A DNA stretch of 64,000 nucleotides from Paenibacillus antibioticophila. GTDB taxonomy: Bacteria > Bacillota > Bacilli > Paenibacillales > Paenibacillaceae. The position numbers and the translations under genes were made by a program. Positions 7,847 through 15,411 of this stretch are shown piece after piece. Position 1 is the first letter of the stretch, and the number at the start of each line of letters is the position of its first letter. A model generated the notes under the pieces. The model was not told the DNA's origin, did no database searches, and saw only the letters and a list, made by a program, of their open reading frames with translations. The stretch is from assembly GCF_000455265.1 (NCBI RefSeq), contig NZ_HG005139.1:245495-309494 (forward strand), read 5' to 3'.

Positions 7847-9463
7847 TTAGCGCTTGATATACATTTTGTTGTAGTATTCCTCGAGCATCCGCTTGGTAGC
7901 AAATGCCTCACGGGTCGTCTCGATGCTCTTACGCATCATTTCTACCCACTTGGCACGGTTCTCATAGTAGGTTGGCAGCACCCGGTTCAACAGGGTATCA
8001 TACAGTGCGTCACTGTCATGCTGGTCAAGTACAGCAAAGTCGGTCGTCTCGAAGCCATCGCCGATCTGCCAGCCATTCTCCCCGTCAATGCAGGCTTCCG
8101 GCCACCAGCCGTCCAGAATGGAGCAGTTCAGTACGCCGTTCATCGCAGCCTTCATACCGGAGGTGCCGCTGGCTTCCAGCGGTCTGCGCGGGTTGTTGAG
8201 CCAAATATCGGAGCCCCTTGTTAATTGGGCGCCGATCGTCATGTCGTAGTTCTCAAGGAAGACGACACTCTTCGGATATTTCTTCATCATGGACACAAGA
8301 TTGCTGACGATTTTCTTGCCGGTGTCGTCCAGCGGGTGCGCCTTCCCGGAGAAGACAATCTGAACCTTGCCGGACTCCAGATACGGTTCAATGATCTCAG
8401 GCTGGGAGAAAATCAAGTCACTGCGTTTGTACGGAGCGGCACGGCGGGAGAATCCGATCAGCAGGTTATCTTCATTCAGTGCAATGCACGAACGCTCCTG
8501 AATAAAAGCGATCAGCTCACGTTTGATCTCCATGTGCGTCTTCCACAGATCTCCGCCATTTTCATATGCGGCCGTCATCCGATCATCCACCCAGGTTGGC
8601 GTATGAATGGCATTGGTGATTCCGATGATCTCCGAGCGTCCGGCGACTTCCTTCCACATTTTGTTGGAGGTATCCGCATGGAGGGCTGCAACCCCGTTGG
8701 AAATACGGGACAGGCGCAGGCCGGCCACCGTCATGTTGAACGGGCTGCCGCCGATGCGTTCCATTTGATCACGTGTCAAGCCGTTAAATGCCGTCATATA
8801 TTCCAGACGATCCAGGGGATGCGTCTCATTTCCTTCCTTGATTGGCGTGTGCGTCGTGAAGACAACCTCTTCGCGTGTAGCCGTCCAAGCCTCTTCAAAG
8901 GTTCGCCCGGCACACATCTTCTCGCGGATCAGCTCCGTGGCTGCCAATGCCGCATGCCCCTCATTAAAGTGATAGACATTGATTGGAATCTGAAGCGCAC
9001 GCATTGCCTTTACCCCGCCGATACCAAGCACGATCTCCTGAGCAATCCGTTCCTCGCCGAACCATCCGTACAACTGCCCGGTAATCCAGGCATCGCCATT
9101 TTCGGGAATGTCCGTATCAAGCAAGTAGAGCGGGTTGTTGCCAAAATGCTCTGTCTTCCAGACTTTGCAGACGACATCGGTATTTCGTACCTTCACCGTA
9201 ACCTTGACCCCGGTATCTTCCAAAAAATCATATACATAGTTGTGATAAGTATCGTAAGGCTTGCCATGCTCATCAATCCGCTGATCGGTGTACCCCTGCT
9301 TCCATTTGATGCCGATGGCTACAATCGGCGCCTCAATATCTTTGGCTCCCTTGATGTAATCCCCGGCTAAAATTCCTAGCCCTCCGGCATACATCTTAAA
9401 ATCGGAATGCAGCCCGTACTCCATGCTGAAGTACGCTACAGTAGGCAATTTTTTCTCGCTCAT
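7847..9463 (-). CDS. glgP: Alpha-glucan phosphorylase (short GlgP type)
   Basis: A 538-residue GT35 phosphorylase of the short class found in many bacteria and archaea, rather than the ~800-residue glycogen phosphorylase. It releases glucose-1-phosphate from alpha-1,4-glucans in the cytoplasm. Visible are VAYFSMEYGLHSDFKMYAGGLG at the N-terminus, VYHFNEGHAALA, and the PLP/phosphate region ASGTSGMKAAMNG with the following LDGWWPEA. The ATG at 9463 has AGGAGG upstream. Two CAAACGTTTG palindromes in the upstream interval suggest control by a LacI-family maltodextrin-type regulator. No other glycogen gene adjoins it. Confidence 0.93.
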   Translation of the reverse strand: MSEKKLPTVAYFSMEYGLHSDFKMYAGGLGILAGDYIKGAKDIEAPIVAIGIKWKQGYTDQRIDEHGKPYDTYHNYVYDFLEDTGVKVTVKVRNTDVVCKVWKTEHFGNNPLYLLDTDIPENGDAWITGQLYGWFGEERIAQEIVLGIGGVKAMRALQIPINVYHFNEGHAALAATELIREKMCAGRTFEEAWTATREEVVFTTHTPIKEGNETHPLDRLEYMTAFNGLTRDQMERIGGSPFNMTVAGLRLSRISNGVAALHADTSNKMWKEVAGRSEIIGITNAIHTPTWVDDRMTAAYENGGDLWKTHMEIKRELIAFIQERSCIALNEDNLLIGFSRRAAPYKRSDLIFSQPEIIEPYLESGKVQIVFSGKAHPLDDTGKKIVSNLVSMMKKYPKSVVFLENYDMTIGAQLTRGSDIWLNNPRRPLEASGTSGMKAAMNGVLNCSILDGWWPEACIDGENGWQIGDGFETTDFAVLDQHDSDALYDTLLNRVLPTYYENRAKWVEMMRKSIETTREAFATKRMLEEYYNKMYIKR

Positions 9464-9536
9464 TGCAAAAGCCTCCTCGTATTTTTTATGAACACACCGG
9501 CAGATGGTTTCGCTCAGAAAGTAAAGATGAATTTGT

Positions 9537-9548
9537 GCAAACGTTTGT
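9537..9548. promoter_or_regulatory. LacI-family operator, proximal to glgP
   Basis: GCAAACGTTTGT contains the perfect 10-bp palindrome CAAACGTTTG with a central CG, as in LacI/GalR-family operators. It resembles sites described for MalR-type maltodextrin repressors. It lies about 75 bp upstream of the glgP start. Confidence 0.7.
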
Positions 9549-9703
9549 CCGATAGAAAGCAGCTTGCCAATGTGAAAGCGATTTCGAGGATTATTTTAGC
9601 ATATTTTATGCTGAATGCGATAGGAAATTACACCGATCAACCCAAATTTTTTTAAAATTTATAAAAATCATTATGAATTTAGGAATGTGTTCTCATTTTG
9701 AGA

Positions 9704-9715
9704 TCAAACGTTTGC
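9704..9715. promoter_or_regulatory. LacI-family operator, distal to glgP
   Basis: TCAAACGTTTGC carries the same 10-bp palindrome, centred 167 bp (about 16 helical turns) from the proximal copy. The pair would suit DNA looping by a tetrameric regulator. Confidence 0.65.
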
Positions 9716-9773
9716 ATTGCGAGGCGGATTTGAAGCGGCCCTAACGATTCCGGGTAAGGTGAACCTGCTGTGC

Positions 9774-10343
9774 TTAATCCACTGGGTCGACGTCTTGGAA
9801 TACTCGCATTTCATCCGCGACCGACTGAATATCCTCAGGACCAAGCTGCAGATAGAGGTAGCCTTCGGCATGCTGCTTTTGCATTGCCCGGCGTTTAATG
9901 AACTTGGGACTGGCTTCGCCGCTGTCCTCATCATAAACAAGCAGAATACCGTCACTTTTTCGCAGCAGCAGATCATCCCGGGCAGAGAACTGCCAAGGTC
10001 CCAGATAGCCTTCTTTGCTGATGGATGCAAAATAATCCACTTTAGAAATCAAATCGCGGAAATAATGTTGCTTCTCCTCGCTCCACTGCTCCTCCTGACT
10101 CTGGAAGGCGGTAATGATGGCGCATTTTAACTCGGGATATTCAAGCTTCAATTCCAGAACCGCCTCGCAGGCCCATAGATCGACGCCATATTGCCCCGGC
10201 GTGAGCACCCATTCCAGGCCTTCTTCAGCCAGCGGCAGGATCCGGTCCCTGATCGCCTTGCGTATGTAAGGGATTCCTTCATGCTTATTATTATAGATCC
10301 CCAATTCATGGGCACGGTAGCCGGTAATAAGAAGATTCTTCAC
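9774..10343 (-). CDS. ypsA: YpsA family protein (UPF0398, SLOG fold)
   Basis: A 189-residue YpsA/DUF1273 protein. The N-terminal LLITGYRAHELGIYN and the LTPGQYGVDLWACEAVLEL nucleotide-binding segment are typical, as are DYFASISKEGYLGPWQF and DGILLVYDEDSGEASPKF. The SLOG fold binds nucleotide-like ligands; in B. subtilis YpsA has been linked to cell-division control, but the reaction is unknown. The start is GTG 10343 with AAAGGA upstream. The protein is full length apart from a slightly extended C-terminus. It is monocistronic by appearance. Confidence 0.9.
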   Translation of the reverse strand: MKNLLITGYRAHELGIYNNKHEGIPYIRKAIRDRILPLAEEGLEWVLTPGQYGVDLWACEAVLELKLEYPELKCAIITAFQSQEEQWSEEKQHYFRDLISKVDYFASISKEGYLGPWQFSARDDLLLRKSDGILLVYDEDSGEASPKFIKRRAMQKQHAEGYLYLQLGPEDIQSVADEMRVFQDVDPVD

Positions 10344-10471
10344 TAGTAGTCATTCCTTTCGATTGCAGGGCAGTCCAACAAATCTCACAGCTTGTTTGAC
10401 TATTATATCACTGTTCTGATCACAGGGTTTATGCTAGTCTGTCACTATAAATGGATATTACTGGAGCGTGA

Positions 10472-11308
10472 ATGATGAACAAGCGGTATTTTAAAGGCCT
10501 TATTCTTTGGATGGTTCTTGTGCTAACTGCATGCGGGGCGGGGGAATCTACAACTGATCATGAAGAGGCAGGTCCTAGTGAAAGCCGCACTCTCTTAACC
10601 GCAGGTGAAGTCATTCGTCAAGTGGCTGATACCTTTGAAGAGGCAGCCAGCTACTCCGTGAAAGGTGAAACTCAGCAAGAACTAGAGAGAACCCTAAATG
10701 GAGAAGTATCAATCATGAAGTCGGAAATGATAACGGAAGCCCAGTGGATCAAGCAGCCGTCTCAACATCACATGCTAATGGATATCAAGACAGATGGAAT
10801 GCTGCCCATGACAATGGAGCAATACGTTATTCCCGGTACAGGCCATTTTTCCAGAATTGGAGAAGATGGTTGGGTTAAGCTCGCAGGGGAGGAGCTGGAC
10901 GGGGGGATAGCCGATATGCAAATGCACCCGCAAAGCCTGGAGTATCTACTGGGCGTGTTAGAGAGGTTGCAGGGCGATGTACTTTTTACGCAGGAAGGCA
11001 ATTATTATACAATGACGCTTGAGCTCCCGGAAGAAGAGCTTTTGCGGATAGACGAGATGACGAATGCAGGTCTGGAAGCGTTAGAACCTTCTCACATGTC
11101 TATTCAGTTGCTGAAGAGGATGAAGGTAAGCTTGAAGGCAGACAAGGACAGTCTTTTACTTAATCAGCTATTGGTGGACCTGGAGATTGATATCGGCGGG
11201 GGCGAAGACGTAATGATTCAGCGTAAGATAGATAGAAGCACCTTCTTCAATTTTAACGGGATTGATGCGATAGAGCTGCCTCCAGAAGTGATTGAAACAG
11301 CGCGATGA
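10472..11308 (+). CDS. Lipoprotein, LolA-like/DUF6612-type
   Basis: A 278-residue secreted lipoprotein. A basic N-terminus (NKRYFKG), a hydrophobic stretch and a lipobox ending LTAC place the lipidated Cys at about residue 21. The mature part has alternating beta-rich segments (SYSVKGETQQEL, EAQWIKQPSQHHMLMDI, GEDGWVKLAGEEL, YYTMTLELPEEEL) like LolA/LppX-fold proteins annotated DUF6612. Such proteins are thought to bind lipids or hydrophobic ligands at the membrane surface; the role is unknown. GGAG at 10463-10466 supports either ATG 10472 or ATG 10475. A terminator follows. Confidence 0.75.
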   Translation: MMNKRYFKGLILWMVLVLTACGAGESTTDHEEAGPSESRTLLTAGEVIRQVADTFEEAASYSVKGETQQELERTLNGEVSIMKSEMITEAQWIKQPSQHHMLMDIKTDGMLPMTMEQYVIPGTGHFSRIGEDGWVKLAGEELDGGIADMQMHPQSLEYLLGVLERLQGDVLFTQEGNYYTMTLELPEEELLRIDEMTNAGLEALEPSHMSIQLLKRMKVSLKADKDSLLLNQLLVDLEIDIGGGEDVMIQRKIDRSTFFNFNGIDAIELPPEVIETAR

Positions 11309-11321
11309 CGGAGAAGAACAA

Positions 11322-11357
11322 AAAAGGGCCGAACGATCATCCGTTACCGGCCCTTTA
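11322..11357 (+). terminator. Terminator of the lipoprotein gene
   Basis: AAAGGGCCG (11323-11331) pairs with CGGCCCTTT (11348-11356) around a 16-base loop, 14 bases after the stop codon. Confidence 0.8.
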
Positions 11358-11394
11358 GGCATTTGCACATTTGTTAGCGGTTACATTTCCGGGT

Positions 11395-11514
11395 TTATTG
11401 GCCATGAATCGCAAACAAGGTAAACACGATATAAAAAACGGCATAGAAGATCCCCAGTCCGATAATGATACCAAATACATTGCCCTTATACTTGCTGCTC
11501 CCAGGTTCCCACAT
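11395..11514 (-). CDS. Small single-pass membrane protein (39 aa)
   Basis: A short gene encoding 39 residues, starting MWEPGSSKYKGN and ending FAIHGQ. Residues 13-35 form one hydrophobic helix rich in I, F, V and G, so a single-pass membrane protein with a short N-terminal tail is likely. AAGGAG lies 10 bases before the ATG at 11512-11514 and the stop is TAA. It is divergent from nothing and sits between two terminators, so it is probably its own unit. Function is unknown; small proteins of this kind are often missed by gene callers. Confidence 0.65.
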   Translation of the reverse strand: MWEPGSSKYKGNVFGIIIGLGIFYAVFYIVFTLFAIHGQ

Positions 11515-11633
11515 ACTTATTCAACTCCTTCATTCGTCGTTGATTAAATGTGAACAATTTGTGTCTTACTTAATTATTGAACATTTTGTGACTAAAATCA
11601 AACATTTTTTTGAACTTTTTATGATTTTGGGCA

Positions 11634-11657
11634 AAAAAATAGCCCCGTGAGCGGGGC
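11634..11657 (-). terminator. Terminator of the 11671-12171 gene
   Basis: A perfect GCCCCG/CGGGGC stem (11642-11657) with a 4-base loop. On the minus strand it is followed by TATTTTTTTG, a strong terminator just past the stop at 11671. Confidence 0.9.
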
Positions 11658-11670
11658 GAGGTCCTGCAGA

Positions 11671-12171
11671 TTACTTTTTATAAGGGTGAAAGCCTTCCTC
11701 TTCCAGATAAATTCCTGCTTCTTCACGGGTCTCAAATACCATCTCCAGCTGAATGCCGGAGTAAATATACCAGAGATCGTCCTCGCACTTCAGTGTAAGT
11801 GCATGTCCCTCTGCATTCACCCAGCTGCCTCCGGATGATGAAGGCTTATGTAATAAAGCAGGTGAAGAAGCAACCTCGGCGGGAGCTTCATCTCGCACGG
11901 CAAGTGAATCGATGGACTGACGTACCAGATTGCGCAGGTCCGGATCTGAGAAATCGCGAATATTCACGTAGCCTTTTTGATCCTTGTCATATTCCTCGAG
12001 CAGACCGGCATAGATAAATCCGTTGCCGTTAGGATGAAGGTGGTAGCCTACGGTTTTTTTCTCATGGGCGCTCCCTTCAAAATGATAATTAACCCGTCCA
12101 AGGGATACGGATCTTCTCTCCAATTCAGGAAATGAGTCCAATATGTTTAATTTTTGTTCAAAGGATAGCAT
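11671..12171 (-). CDS. Conserved hypothetical protein
   Basis: A 166-residue soluble protein with no signal or membrane segment. The N-terminal part (MLSFEQKLNILDSFPELERR, then NYHFEGSAHEKKTVGYHLHP and GFIYAGLLEEY) looks like a small alpha/beta domain. A low-complexity Ala/Ser linker follows, then a C-terminal strand-rich part with EDDLWYIYSG and EAGIYLEEEGFHPYKK. I do not recognise the family. ATG 12171 is chosen because GGAGGCGG lies 4 bases upstream and the N-terminus is compact; an in-frame start at 12240 would add 23 unlikely residues. A strong terminator follows. Confidence 0.75.
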   Translation of the reverse strand: MLSFEQKLNILDSFPELERRSVSLGRVNYHFEGSAHEKKTVGYHLHPNGNGFIYAGLLEEYDKDQKGYVNIRDFSDPDLRNLVRQSIDSLAVRDEAPAEVASSPALLHKPSSSGGSWVNAEGHALTLKCEDDLWYIYSGIQLEMVFETREEAGIYLEEEGFHPYKK

Positions 12172-12338
12172 AATCCGCCTCCGGTCAGCGATATGGATAG
12201 GGAGCCAGCAGCTCCCATGATCAGTATAATGATTCTCCAAGCGGGAAGCAAAGGAATGCCCTCTCGTTCTTCACAGCAAGCGATTTGGGGTACAAGTACA
12301 TCAACGGAAGAATTCTGCGAAGAACGGGAGGAACTTGT

Positions 12339-13328
12339 ATGGTAAAAGGCTCGAAAGTCAAATGGGGGATCATGGGCACGGGCGTGATTGCCGAGCAGTT
12401 TGTTACAGATCTGGCATTCACCAGCACGGGGACCCCCTATGCGGTAGGATCACGGCAAATGAGCAAGGCTGTGGATTTTGCCTCACGTTTCGGTATACCT
12501 AAGGCCTATGGGAGTTATAAAGAGTTGATCGAAGATCCGGAGGTGGATGTGGTATACATCGCAACCCCGCACCGGTATCATCTGGAGAACTCACTGAATA
12601 GCCTTAGAGCCGGAAAGGCTGTATTGTGCGAAAAACCGATTACGGTAAATCGTCAGGAGCTTGAGGAACTGATCTCTGAAGCCAAGGCGCGTGATCTGTT
12701 TCTGATGGAGGCGATGTGGATGTTATTTTTGCCTCCGATGCGCCAGGCATTGGAATGGATAACCGAAGGGAGAATCGGCGAGGTCAGACTTGTACAGGCG
12801 GAGTTCGGATTTGTAGGGGACGGTGAGCCGGAAGGCCGGCTGCTCAATCCGGAATTAGCGGGGGGAGCGTTGCTTGATGTCGGCGTATATCCTGTGGCCC
12901 TAGCCACTGCTATCTATGGCTCTCAGCCATCACAAATCATGAGCACTTCATCCATCGGGGAGACCGGCGTCGATGAGCAGTTTTCCGCCTTATTGACCTA
13001 TGACTCAGGGAAATCCGCCTCCCTTCATGGATCGATCACGCTTGGCATGCGAAATGAAGCAGTCATTCACGGTACGGAGGGCTGTATTGTCCTTCCCTCG
13101 ATGAATAAAGCACCTTCCGCTATCCTCTACAAAGAGGGCCAAGAGGTGGAGAATTATAGCGATGAGCGCCAGGGAAAGGGCTATGAATATGAAGCGGACG
13201 AAGTGGGGAGAAGTCTGCTTGAAGGCAGGAAGGAATGTGAGTGGCTTGCACCGAATTGGTCGTTGGAGGTCATGCGCTTATTGGACGCATTGAGAGCGCA
13301 GTGGGGATTAAAGTATCCCTTTGAATAA
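12339..13328 (+). CDS. Gfo/Idh/MocA-family oxidoreductase (tandem copy 1)
   Basis: A 329-residue NAD(P)-dependent oxidoreductase. The Rossmann motif is KWGIMGTGVIAEQF, the family signature CEKPITVN follows, then LMEAMWM, and the C-terminal domain has GGALLDVGVYPVALA. This resembles the dimeric dihydrodiol dehydrogenase/glucose-fructose oxidoreductase branch. GGGAGGA precedes ATG 12339 at ideal spacing, so the longer frame from 12285 is rejected. The next gene is a close paralogue sharing long identical segments, including the ending QWGLKYPFE, so the pair arose by tandem duplication. Substrate is unknown, probably a sugar. Confidence 0.92.
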   Translation: MVKGSKVKWGIMGTGVIAEQFVTDLAFTSTGTPYAVGSRQMSKAVDFASRFGIPKAYGSYKELIEDPEVDVVYIATPHRYHLENSLNSLRAGKAVLCEKPITVNRQELEELISEAKARDLFLMEAMWMLFLPPMRQALEWITEGRIGEVRLVQAEFGFVGDGEPEGRLLNPELAGGALLDVGVYPVALATAIYGSQPSQIMSTSSIGETGVDEQFSALLTYDSGKSASLHGSITLGMRNEAVIHGTEGCIVLPSMNKAPSAILYKEGQEVENYSDERQGKGYEYEADEVGRSLLEGRKECEWLAPNWSLEVMRLLDALRAQWGLKYPFE

Positions 13329-13381
13329 GCCCATTACTCGTTTACAATGAAGAAAGAATCGAATTACGGGAGGCGATGAGG

Positions 13382-14377
13382 ATGGACAAATCTTCTGAGA
13401 ATAAAGTGAAATGGGGAATCATGGGCACCGGCTGGATCGCGGAGCAGTTTACTGGCGATCTTGTCCATACCGTCAGCGGAGTGGGATATGCCGCAGGCTC
13501 ACGTACGCTTGAAAGCGCAGAACGTTTCGCTGAAAAATTTGGACTGGCCAAGGCCTATGGGAGTTACGAGGAGCTTGTCTTAGATCCTGATGTGGATGCT
13601 ATTTATGTCGCAACACCCCACCCGCTTCATCGAGAACATGTATTGCTGGCGCTTGCCGCCGGGAAGGCCGTACTGTGTGAGAAGCCGATTACGGTGAACA
13701 GCCGTGAGCTGGCTGAAATGATAGATGCTGCCCGAAGCCGGGGATTATTCCTGATGGAAGCGATGTGGACAAGATTCCTGCCGGTTATTTCTCAGGTCAG
13801 AGCATGGCTGAAGGAAGGCAAGATCGGGGAAGTACGGATGCTGAAGGCAGACTTTGGCTTCCGCACCGACTGGAATCCGGAGGGGAGACTGTTAAATCCG
13901 CAGCTTGGCGGAGGAGCGCTGCTGGATGTAGGCATCTATCCGGTCTCTCTTGCCTCCATGATATTTGGCGCTACTCCGCAGTCGGTTAACAGCACGGCAT
14001 GGATTGGGGAGACAGGAGTGGATGAGCAGTTCTCTGTCTTGCTGGATTTTGGAGCAGGGCGGACCGCTTCGTTAAACGGAGCAGTCCGTCTCGGTCTTAA
14101 CAACGACGCCTGGATATTCGGCACAGAGGGGATGATCCATATCCCTTCCTTCATTAATGCCAGGGAGGCGACGCTTCGGGTGGCAGGGCAAGAGGACATC
14201 AAGGTCACGGATGACCGTGAGTCGAAGGGATATGCCTTTGAAGCGGAGGAAGTGGGCCGCTGCTTGCTGACAGGGGAAAAGGAGAGCCCGTTGATCCCGC
14301 TGGACGAATCATTGAGCATTATGAAGCTGCTGGATGAAATTCGGGACCAGTGGGGACTTAAATATCCATTTGAATAA
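13382..14377 (+). CDS. Gfo/Idh/MocA-family oxidoreductase (tandem copy 2)
   Basis: A 331-residue paralogue of the preceding gene, 53 bases downstream. Shared landmarks are KWGIMGTGWIAEQF, CEKPITVN, LMEAMWTRFLP, LLNPQLGGGALLDVGIYPVSLA, GETGVDEQFS and the terminal QWGLKYPFE. ATG 13382 lies 8 bases after GGGAGG, whereas the in-frame ATG 13376 is only 2 bases from it, so 13382 is preferred. The short gap suggests cotranscription with copy 1. Its 3' end lies 7 bases from the convergent LysR gene, with no visible terminator between them. Confidence 0.92.
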   Translation: MDKSSENKVKWGIMGTGWIAEQFTGDLVHTVSGVGYAAGSRTLESAERFAEKFGLAKAYGSYEELVLDPDVDAIYVATPHPLHREHVLLALAAGKAVLCEKPITVNSRELAEMIDAARSRGLFLMEAMWTRFLPVISQVRAWLKEGKIGEVRMLKADFGFRTDWNPEGRLLNPQLGGGALLDVGIYPVSLASMIFGATPQSVNSTAWIGETGVDEQFSVLLDFGAGRTASLNGAVRLGLNNDAWIFGTEGMIHIPSFINAREATLRVAGQEDIKVTDDRESKGYAFEAEEVGRCLLTGEKESPLIPLDESLSIMKLLDEIRDQWGLKYPFE

Positions 14378-14384
14378 AGCGGCT

Positions 14385-15257
14385 CTATCCATGCTCGCTG
14401 AAGCTGCCGATAAACCGTTTGGCCAAGGAAGACAAGTACCGTTCCTTGGACCAGATGGCGGCAATTTGCGTCCGAAGCGGCTCGCTGTTGATCGTCTTGA
14501 CGATAAGCCCGGTGTGATTGGATAGCCGGAGAGCAGATTGGGGAATAATCCCTATTGCCAGTCCAGCATGGGCCCATTGGAGCGTGGTTCGCGCATCGTC
14601 ATTTTTGCAGAACAGCTCCGGCTCAAATCCGGCCTTCCCACAGGTCTCCCGAATCAGAGATTCGAATCGTCGATAAATGATGAGCGGCCTTCCCTGAAGG
14701 TCTGCAATATCGCAGCTGTCAGCCGCGGAATTCCAGTCAAATCTTGGAGCCATCACAGCGATCATCGGCTCCTGCTTCATCGTGATCCAGTTCAACCCTC
14801 CGGCATGGAAGGGAGTCCTGACAATCCCGATCTCAATTACGCCGCTCTGCAGCAAATCAATAATATGGAAGGTGTTTCCTTCGTGAATTTCGAATTTAAC
14901 CCCCTCATAGGTCTGGAGGAAGTCGATCAGTCTCTCGGTAAGCAAGGCCGCTCCCGAAGAAGAGACGGTTCCAATTTGCAGCGTTCCGCTTAGCCCCTTG
15001 GAAATATCACGGATCTCCCTTGCAGTGGAGTCGGCCAGGTCGATCATCTGCTGGGCTCTCCGCCGAAGCATCTCCCCGGCATCCGTCAGTTGAATGCTTC
15101 GAGGGCCCCGTTCGGCTAGCTTGACTCCCAGCTCCTCCTCCAGAAGCTTGAGTTGTTGGCTAAGAGGAGGCTGTGCCATTCGGAGCTTCTTAGCAGCAGC
15201 TGTAATTTGTCCCTCCTCGGCGATGGTCAGAAAGTATCTGAGTTGCTTAAGATCCAT
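14385..15257 (-). CDS. LysR-family transcriptional regulator
   Basis: A 290-residue LTTR. The N-terminal winged helix-turn-helix (MDLKQLRYFLTIAEEGQITAA, then QPPLSQQLKLLEEELGVKL) is followed by a linker helix and a periplasmic-binding-like effector domain (GTLQIGTVSSSGAALL). ATG 15257 follows GGAGGG at good spacing; an ORF start at 15272 is less likely. It is divergent from the ABC exporter pair at 15412, with a 154-bp shared promoter region, so that exporter is the first candidate target. The effector is unknown. Confidence 0.9.
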   Translation of the reverse strand: MDLKQLRYFLTIAEEGQITAAAKKLRMAQPPLSQQLKLLEEELGVKLAERGPRSIQLTDAGEMLRRRAQQMIDLADSTAREIRDISKGLSGTLQIGTVSSSGAALLTERLIDFLQTYEGVKFEIHEGNTFHIIDLLQSGVIEIGIVRTPFHAGGLNWITMKQEPMIAVMAPRFDWNSAADSCDIADLQGRPLIIYRRFESLIRETCGKAGFEPELFCKNDDARTTLQWAHAGLAIGIIPQSALRLSNHTGLIVKTINSEPLRTQIAAIWSKERYLSSLAKRFIGSFSEHG

Positions 15258-15411
15258 AGCTATCCCTCCCATTTTGATATATTGAAAACGTATGATAGAG
15301 ATATGAAAGCAATATTTTAACTATGTCACAGGGTATGTCATAATCATATTTGTCACGGGAAGAAAGTCAATACGCCGGTGACAATATTGAATAAGAGATG
15401 GTGATTCAGCT

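Larger units (their letters stand above)
9464..9773. other. AT-rich glgP upstream regulatory interval
   Basis: 310 bp between glgP and the end of ypsA. It carries the glgP leader and two CAAACGTTTG palindromes, listed separately. I could not settle on a -35/-10 pair; the stretch between the two palindromes is AT-rich. No small gene is seen. Confidence 0.6.
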
